Made by a program: the position numbers and the translations under genes. From assembly GCA_023453125.1 (NCBI GenBank), contig JAEXUB010000146.1, forward strand, positions 1 to 10,901: a DNA stretch of 10,901 nt, written 5' to 3'. Positions within the stretch are counted from its first letter, which is position 1. The number at the start of each line of letters is the position of its first letter. The notes beneath the pieces are model-generated. The model saw only the letters and a list, made by a program, of their open reading frames with translations, was not told the origin of the DNA and made no database searches. This document shows, one piece after another, positions 7,262-10,901 of the stretch. This stretch comes from Bacteroidota bacterium. Lineage in GTDB: Bacteria > Bacteroidota > Ignavibacteria > Ignavibacteriales > Melioribacteraceae.

Positions 7262-8533
7262 ATGAAATTACACACAAAGATATTTATCGGTCTGGCAGCG
7301 GGAGCTCTTCTGGGGATATTATGCAACATATTTTTTCCGCAGGCCCCGGCCCTGAAAATAATTCAGGATTATATAAGCGATCCACTCGGGAAAATATTCC
7401 TTAGCCTTTTAATTATGATGGTTATACCCCTCGTTTTTGCGAGCCTTTCTCTTGGCGTTGCCCAGATTGGAGATTTGAAAAAGCTTGGGCGGATTGGAAT
7501 TAAAACAATAGGTTACTTTTTTCTTGTTACGGCTATTGCGGTAACAATAGGATTGATTCTGGTTAATGCGATTAGACCGGGGGACTATCTGCCGGAAGAG
7601 ACCAAGACAAAACTTATGGATTCTTATAAATCGCAGGCCAGCGAAATTAAACAAACAACCGAAAAAACCGAATTCGGCATTCAGACACTGGTAAATATCG
7701 TTCCGCGGAATCCTTTTGCCGCTGTTGCAAAACCCAACCCGGATATGCTTGCACTAATTTTTATTTCTATTGTAATTGGAATTGCATTAACTCTTATAAA
7801 TAAAGATAAAGCAGCTCCCCTGATTAAACTTCTTGAAGGGATAAACGATATAACCATTGTAGTAATTAATGGTGCAATGAAACTTGCCCCGTTCGGAGTT
7901 GCCGCCCTAATTTTTAGCGTTACCTCGCGATTCGGATTTGATCTGCTGGTAGCTTTGAGCATGTATGTTGTAACCGTTCTTCTGGGTTTAAGCCTGCATT
8001 TATTTGGAGCCTTTCCGCTTCTGTTGAAATTCCTGGCCAAGTACAATCCGCTTAAATTTTTCAAAAAGGTACAGACTGTTATGCTGACGGCATTTTCAAC
8101 AAGTTCAAGCAGCGCAACACTGCCTACTACAATTGAGGTATCGAAAGACAATTTAAAAATACCTTCTCAAATAACCGGTTTTGTTCTTCCATTGGGCGCA
8201 ACAATGAATATGAACGGAACCGCTCTTTTCGAGGGGGTTACGGTTCTCTTTCTTGCACAGGTCTTCGGCGTTGAGCTTTCTCTTGGTGTGCAGCTTATTG
8301 TTGTTTTAATGAGTGTTCTCACTGCAATCGGCTCTGCCGGCGTGCCCTCCGGTTCTATACCCCTCCTTGTAATGGTGCTTGCAATGGTTAATGTTCCGGC
8401 AGAAGGCATAGCGATAATTCTGGGGGTAGACAGACTTTTGGATATGTGCCGTACCGTTCTAAATGTTACGGGAGATATTACATGTGCGGCATATATAGCT
8501 AAATCGGAAGGATATGAACTAGATCAGGAATAG
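7262..8533 (+). CDS. DAACS-family glutamate/aspartate:cation symporter
   Basis: This inner-membrane secondary transporter of the GltPh/EAAT fold probably imports acidic amino acids using a cation gradient. The 423-aa protein has the full family pattern. HP1 is TSSSSATLP (280-288), TM7 is GATMNMNGT (312-320), HP2 is GSAGVPSG (357-364) and TM8 is DMCRTVLNVTGD (394-405). D394, R397, T398 and N401 match the substrate-binding residues of GltPh, including the Arg that selects a side-chain carboxylate and the Asp that binds the amino group; DctA-type dicarboxylate carriers lack that Asp. Two departures stand out. HP1 has Ser instead of the GltPh Arg (R391 is one turn before D394 in TM8). The third sodium site is altered: F86, V89, T90 and N318 replace Tyr89, Thr92, Ser93 and Asp312 of GltPh. 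The start has AAGGA just upstream. It is monocistronic as far as can be seen. Confidence 0.93.
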   Translation: MKLHTKIFIGLAAGALLGILCNIFFPQAPALKIIQDYISDPLGKIFLSLLIMMVIPLVFASLSLGVAQIGDLKKLGRIGIKTIGYFFLVTAIAVTIGLILVNAIRPGDYLPEETKTKLMDSYKSQASEIKQTTEKTEFGIQTLVNIVPRNPFAAVAKPNPDMLALIFISIVIGIALTLINKDKAAPLIKLLEGINDITIVVINGAMKLAPFGVAALIFSVTSRFGFDLLVALSMYVVTVLLGLSLHLFGAFPLLLKFLAKYNPLKFFKKVQTVMLTAFSTSSSSATLPTTIEVSKDNLKIPSQITGFVLPLGATMNMNGTALFEGVTVLFLAQVFGVELSLGVQLIVVLMSVLTAIGSAGVPSGSIPLLVMVLAMVNVPAEGIAIILGVDRLLDMCRTVLNVTGDITCAAYIAKSEGYELDQE

Positions 8534-8598
8534 GATTTATATTTTTCTAATGGTTAAGTATAAATTGTAATCTATTAAGTTTGAATCAAATAAATTTT

Positions 8599-8633
8599 GC
8601 GGAGTAAAGATAACTTGTTTAACTTTTCTCCGC
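8599..8633. repeat. 35-bp imperfect dyad upstream of the M28 peptidase gene
   Basis: The left arm GCGGAGTAAAGATAA (8599-8613) pairs with the right arm TTAACTTTTCTCCGC (8619-8633) at 13 of 15 positions around a 5-nt loop. No U-tract follows, so it is not a normal terminator for the symporter. It is centred on the -33 region of the candidate M28 promoter. TTCTCCG of the right arm (8626-8632) is also complementary to the Shine-Dalgarno segment CGGAGAA at 8654-8660. It may be an operator, or an RNA switch in read-through transcripts. Confidence 0.6.
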
Positions 8634-8642
8634 ATAACTTTG
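8614..8642 (+). promoter_or_regulatory. Candidate Bacteroidota-type promoter of the M28 peptidase gene
   Basis: A perfect TAnnTTTG box, TAACTTTG (8635-8642), lies 23 nt before the ATG at 8666. CTTG (8614-8617) lies 17 nt upstream of the box, in the loop of the 35-bp dyad. The spacing is slightly short for the consensus. Confidence 0.45.
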
Positions 8643-8654
8643 TAATTATCAAAC

Positions 8655-8660
8655 GGAGAA
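8655..8660 (+). promoter_or_regulatory. Ribosome binding site that sets the M28 peptidase start
   Basis: GGAGAA lies 5 nt before the ATG at 8666 (7 nt counting from GGAG). This start places a signal peptide at the N-terminus. The longer frame from a TTG at 8597 would put a charged 23-residue extension in front of it, so it is rejected. Confidence 0.75.
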
Positions 8661-8665
8661 GATCA

Positions 8666-10123
8666 ATGAAAAAAGCTTTACGTTTATTAGCAGTAATCTT
8701 AATAATTGCATCAACTATTGCGGCTCAGGATAAGGTCGCTAAAAAGATACTGGACATCGGAGCAAAAGACAATCAGGTAATGCGTCTTTTGGATGAAGTA
8801 TGCAATAGAATCGGCGGCAGGCCTATTGGTTCGGACGGGTATAACAATGCCGTTGAATGGGCATCGCGGGAATTTAAAAAATGGGGAATGGAAGTAGAGC
8901 TTGATGAAGCAGGGGAGCTTCCGGTAGGCTTTAACAGAGGCGCTTGGTTTGGAAGAGCGCTCGGACCGGTTGCAATGGAGCTCCATTTTGCAACCCCGGC
9001 ATATACATCGGGTACAAGCGGACTGCAGAGGGGACCGGCAGTACTTGCCCCGAGAGATTCAATGGCTTTTGAAAGAATTAAAGGAACACTAAAAGGAGCC
9101 TGGGTGCTTATAGATTCCCTTAACGAGGGATGGCCTCTTGATTACCAGAGATCGAAGAAAATTCCAATGATTGATCAAATGAAAAAAGCGGGCATTCTCG
9201 GCTTTGTTCAAAAAGCAAAACTCCCAATCCGGGTGCTTTACGGAAAAGTGGATTCGTGGGAAAATATACCTAAACACGCAGATATTAAACTTGATGAAAA
9301 CCAGTATAATATCATAAGAAAAAACATTGAAGACAGAAAAGAGGTTTTTCTTGAGTTTGATATAAGAAATTATTTTAAACCGGGCCCGGTAAAATATTAT
9401 AATGTTTACGGCATTATTCCGGGTACAAAATATAAAGACGAATATGTTCTAGTAGGGGGACACCTGGATGCATTTGATGTTGCAACAGGGGCAGTAGACA
9501 ATGGTTCCGGATTTACTCCGGCTATGGAAGCGGCAAGACTAATAATGGCTGCCGGCGGCAAACCGAAAAGAAATATTGTTGTTACACTCTGGGCCGGTGA
9601 GGAATTCGGACTCCTTGGCTCAAAGCATTATGTAGAAAAATTTAAAGACCGTCTTCCTAAGATTTCAAATATGTTCAACAGGGACGGCGGTACCAATGCC
9701 GCTGTTGGAATAAGCTATACCGACGCAACACAGAAAGACTTTGAAGAAATTACAAAACCGCTTTTAAATTTGAATCCTGATTATCCGTTTACTCTCACAA
9801 AACAGATGCCGAGAAAGAGACCTAAACAGGCAGGCGGCACGGACAGTCAGGTTTTTGCAGTTGAAGGAGTGCCCACATTCGGATTTATGACCAGAGACGT
9901 AAAGGGGTACGATGTAAGATACGGTGATACCTGGCATACTGAACTGGATTATTTCCAGAAGGTTATTCCCGAGTATCAGGAACACACTGCTCTTGTTACG
10001 GCGGTAGTAGTATGGGGAGTGGCAAATCTGGACCACATGCTTTCGAGAGACGGATTATATCTTCCGGACGATGCACCCGATCCTGTTATGCCGAGAAGGG
10101 AACCCGGACAGAGAAACAGATAA
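8666..10123 (+). CDS. Secreted M28-family zinc peptidase with PA-like insert
   Basis: This is a dinuclear zinc exopeptidase, probably an aminopeptidase or carboxypeptidase acting in the periplasm or outside the cell. Numbered from the ATG at 8666 (485 aa), residues 1-20 form a Sec signal peptide (MKKALRLLAVIL, then a small-residue stretch ending AAQ). The M28 metal and catalytic residues are all present: H266 and D268 in GGHLDAFD, bridging D278 in GAVDNGSG, E312 (general base) and E313 in WAGEEFGLLGS, D340 in FNRDGG, and H424 in DTWHTELD. About residues 90-230, between the N-terminal region and the metal site, fit a PA-type insert (GPAVLAPRDS followed by KGAWVLID and MKKAGILGFV). The C-terminal tail is Pro/Arg-rich and looks disordered. 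The gene has its own candidate promoter and ends at a bidirectional terminator. The family is secure; the exact substrate is not. Confidence 0.93.
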   Translation: MKKALRLLAVILIIASTIAAQDKVAKKILDIGAKDNQVMRLLDEVCNRIGGRPIGSDGYNNAVEWASREFKKWGMEVELDEAGELPVGFNRGAWFGRALGPVAMELHFATPAYTSGTSGLQRGPAVLAPRDSMAFERIKGTLKGAWVLIDSLNEGWPLDYQRSKKIPMIDQMKKAGILGFVQKAKLPIRVLYGKVDSWENIPKHADIKLDENQYNIIRKNIEDRKEVFLEFDIRNYFKPGPVKYYNVYGIIPGTKYKDEYVLVGGHLDAFDVATGAVDNGSGFTPAMEAARLIMAAGGKPKRNIVVTLWAGEEFGLLGSKHYVEKFKDRLPKISNMFNRDGGTNAAVGISYTDATQKDFEEITKPLLNLNPDYPFTLTKQMPRKRPKQAGGTDSQVFAVEGVPTFGFMTRDVKGYDVRYGDTWHTELDYFQKVIPEYQEHTALVTAVVVWGVANLDHMLSRDGLYLPDDAPDPVMPRREPGQRNR

Positions 10124-10132
10124 TTTAAAACA

Positions 10133-10166
10133 AAAAACCCCGGCACAACCGGGGTTTTTCTTTTTT
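10133..10166. terminator. Bidirectional intrinsic terminator between M28 peptidase and histidine kinase
   Basis: AAAAACCCCGG (10133-10143) pairs with CCGGGGTTTTT (10149-10159) around a CACAA loop. On the plus strand TTTTTCTTTTTT follows. On the minus strand the A run 10137-10132 gives a U-tract for the convergent kinase gene, whose stop is at 10171-10169. Confidence 0.92.
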
Positions 10167-10168
10167 AA

Positions 10169-10901
10169 TTATTCATTCTCCGGCTTTGGAAAGAGAATTG
10201 TAAATTTGGTTCCCCCGTTCTTATTGCTTTCAACCGATATGGAAGCGTTGTTGATATCGCAGAATTTTTTTGTAAGCGCCAAACCGAGTCCGTTTCCCTC
10301 GAACCTTCTTGTATAGCCCCCTTCTTCCTGCGAAAAATAAGTGAAAAGATTCGGCAGAAATTCTGGGGCAATTCCAACGCCCGTATCTTCAATTATAACC
10401 GAAAAGGATTCTCCGGCATCGGTAAGAATTACACATATCTTTCCGCTGTTTGTATAATTCACTGCATTGTCTAGAAGCTGTTCAAATATTTCCGTAAGCG
10501 CATGCTCGTCGGCATTTATAAATGCATCCGGCTCACAATTGCTTTCAATTAACAAATTCTTTTCGGATGCAGCAGGAATATATTTTGAAACAACAGAGGA
10601 GAGTATTTGCGACAGATTAAGTCTGTCAAAAATCGGATTATAAGAATTGGTATGAACCTGGGACATATTTAGAATAAGGTCAACTGTTCTAATAATTCTT
10701 TTTGTTCCGTTTTTAAGATTGCCGAATAACGGTTTAATTGATTCATCCGATTTTTCCTTGAATTCCGATTCGATAAGGCTTGCACTGCTTATAACGGCAT
10801 TCAGGGGGGTCCTTATTTCGTGAGATATCTGCGACAAGAACTCGGATTTTAACCGGTCGGATGATTCAGCCTTTTCTTTTGCTGCCTGCAATTCCCTGGT
10901 C
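10169..10901 (-). CDS. Sensor histidine kinase, C-terminal part (5' end outside window)
   Basis: This is the transmitter module of a two-component or hybrid-type histidine kinase that autophosphorylates on His and passes phosphate to a response regulator. The frame is open through the window edge. Counting from the Gln-Ala-Ala segment coded just below 10891, the coiled-coil linker (QAAKEKAESSDRLKSEF) leads into the H-box SHEIRTPLNAV with phospho-acceptor H24. The HATPase domain shows the N-box around N142 (QLLDNAVNYT), the G1 box DTGVGI (169-174), an F-box near YFSQEE and the G2 box GNGLGL (199-204). It stops soon after the ATPase domain with no receiver domain. The TTG at 10891 is internal, not a start: in-frame Thr-Arg-Glu codons precede it. 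The input domain and cognate regulator are not in the window. Confidence 0.93.
   Translation of the reverse strand, partial: TRELQAAKEKAESSDRLKSEFLSQISHEIRTPLNAVISSASLIESEFKEKSDESIKPLFGNLKNGTKRIIRTVDLILNMSQVHTNSYNPIFDRLNLSQILSSVVSKYIPAASEKNLLIESNCEPDAFINADEHALTEIFEQLLDNAVNYTNSGKICVILTDAGESFSVIIEDTGVGIAPEFLPNLFTYFSQEEGGYTRRFEGNGLGLALTKKFCDINNASISVESNKNGGTKFTILFPKPENE

Noticed and set aside
7681..8151. 156-aa minus-strand open frame opposite the symporter
   Set aside because: It is antisense to a gene with clear DAACS motifs, and its composition looks like a shadow of hydrophobic helices.
8597..8665. Upstream TTG start adding 23 residues to the M28 peptidase
   Set aside because: The extension is charged and would sit ahead of a clear signal peptide; GGAGAA before the ATG at 8666 is the better signal, and the TTG overlaps the dyad.
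10889..10891. TTG as the start of the histidine kinase
   Set aside because: The frame continues in-frame to the window edge with a typical coiled-coil linker, so this is an internal Leu codon of a truncated gene.

Overview
The window reads as chromosomal DNA from a free-living or host-associated member of the Bacteroidota/Chlorobi group, most likely Ignavibacteria-like. This is an inference from protein style and promoter form, not from a marker gene. Coding density is high and base composition moderately AT-rich. The proteins include Sec-exported peptidases and a modular fucosidase, and the intergenic regions carry -7 boxes of the form TAnnTTTG typical of Bacteroidota sigma factors. There is no rRNA, tRNA, CRISPR array, insertion sequence or phage gene.

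Layout. Positions 2-1918 (+) hold an M1 zinc aminopeptidase cut by the left edge. A bidirectional terminator separates it from a convergent, secreted GH29 alpha-L-fucosidase (1972-4041, -) with three accessory C-terminal domains. Upstream of the fucosidase, on the same strand, is a tightly overlapping three-gene operon: an Rrf2-family regulator (6502-6936), cydA (5168-6502) and cydB (4140-5171). It ends in a strong hairpin terminator at 4086-4118. The 325-bp divergent region 6937-7261 holds the operon promoter and candidate operators. It separates the operon from a DAACS-family acidic amino-acid symporter (7262-8533, +). Next comes a secreted M28 zinc peptidase with a PA-like insert (8666-10123, +), preceded by a conspicuous 35-bp dyad. 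A second bidirectional terminator (10133-10166) divides it from a convergent histidine kinase that runs off the right edge (10169-10901, -).

How the genes fit together. Two exported peptidases, an acidic amino-acid importer and an exported fucosidase point to scavenging of protein and fucosylated glycan. The cytochrome bd quinol oxidase would support microaerobic respiration or tolerance of oxygen and nitric oxide. The regulator in the same operon has a Cys3-His pattern like the Fe-S ligands of IscR and NsrR. A 17-bp near-palindrome and a related half-copy flank its own -7 box, so redox-sensitive autoregulation of the whole operon is the simplest model.

No wholly new multigene system is evident. 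The items most worth a second look are: replacement of the quinol-site Glu by Gln in CydA; concerted loss of third-sodium-site ligands in the symporter; the Rrf2 operator arrangement; and the dyad before the M28 gene, whose right arm could pair either with its left arm or with the ribosome binding site.
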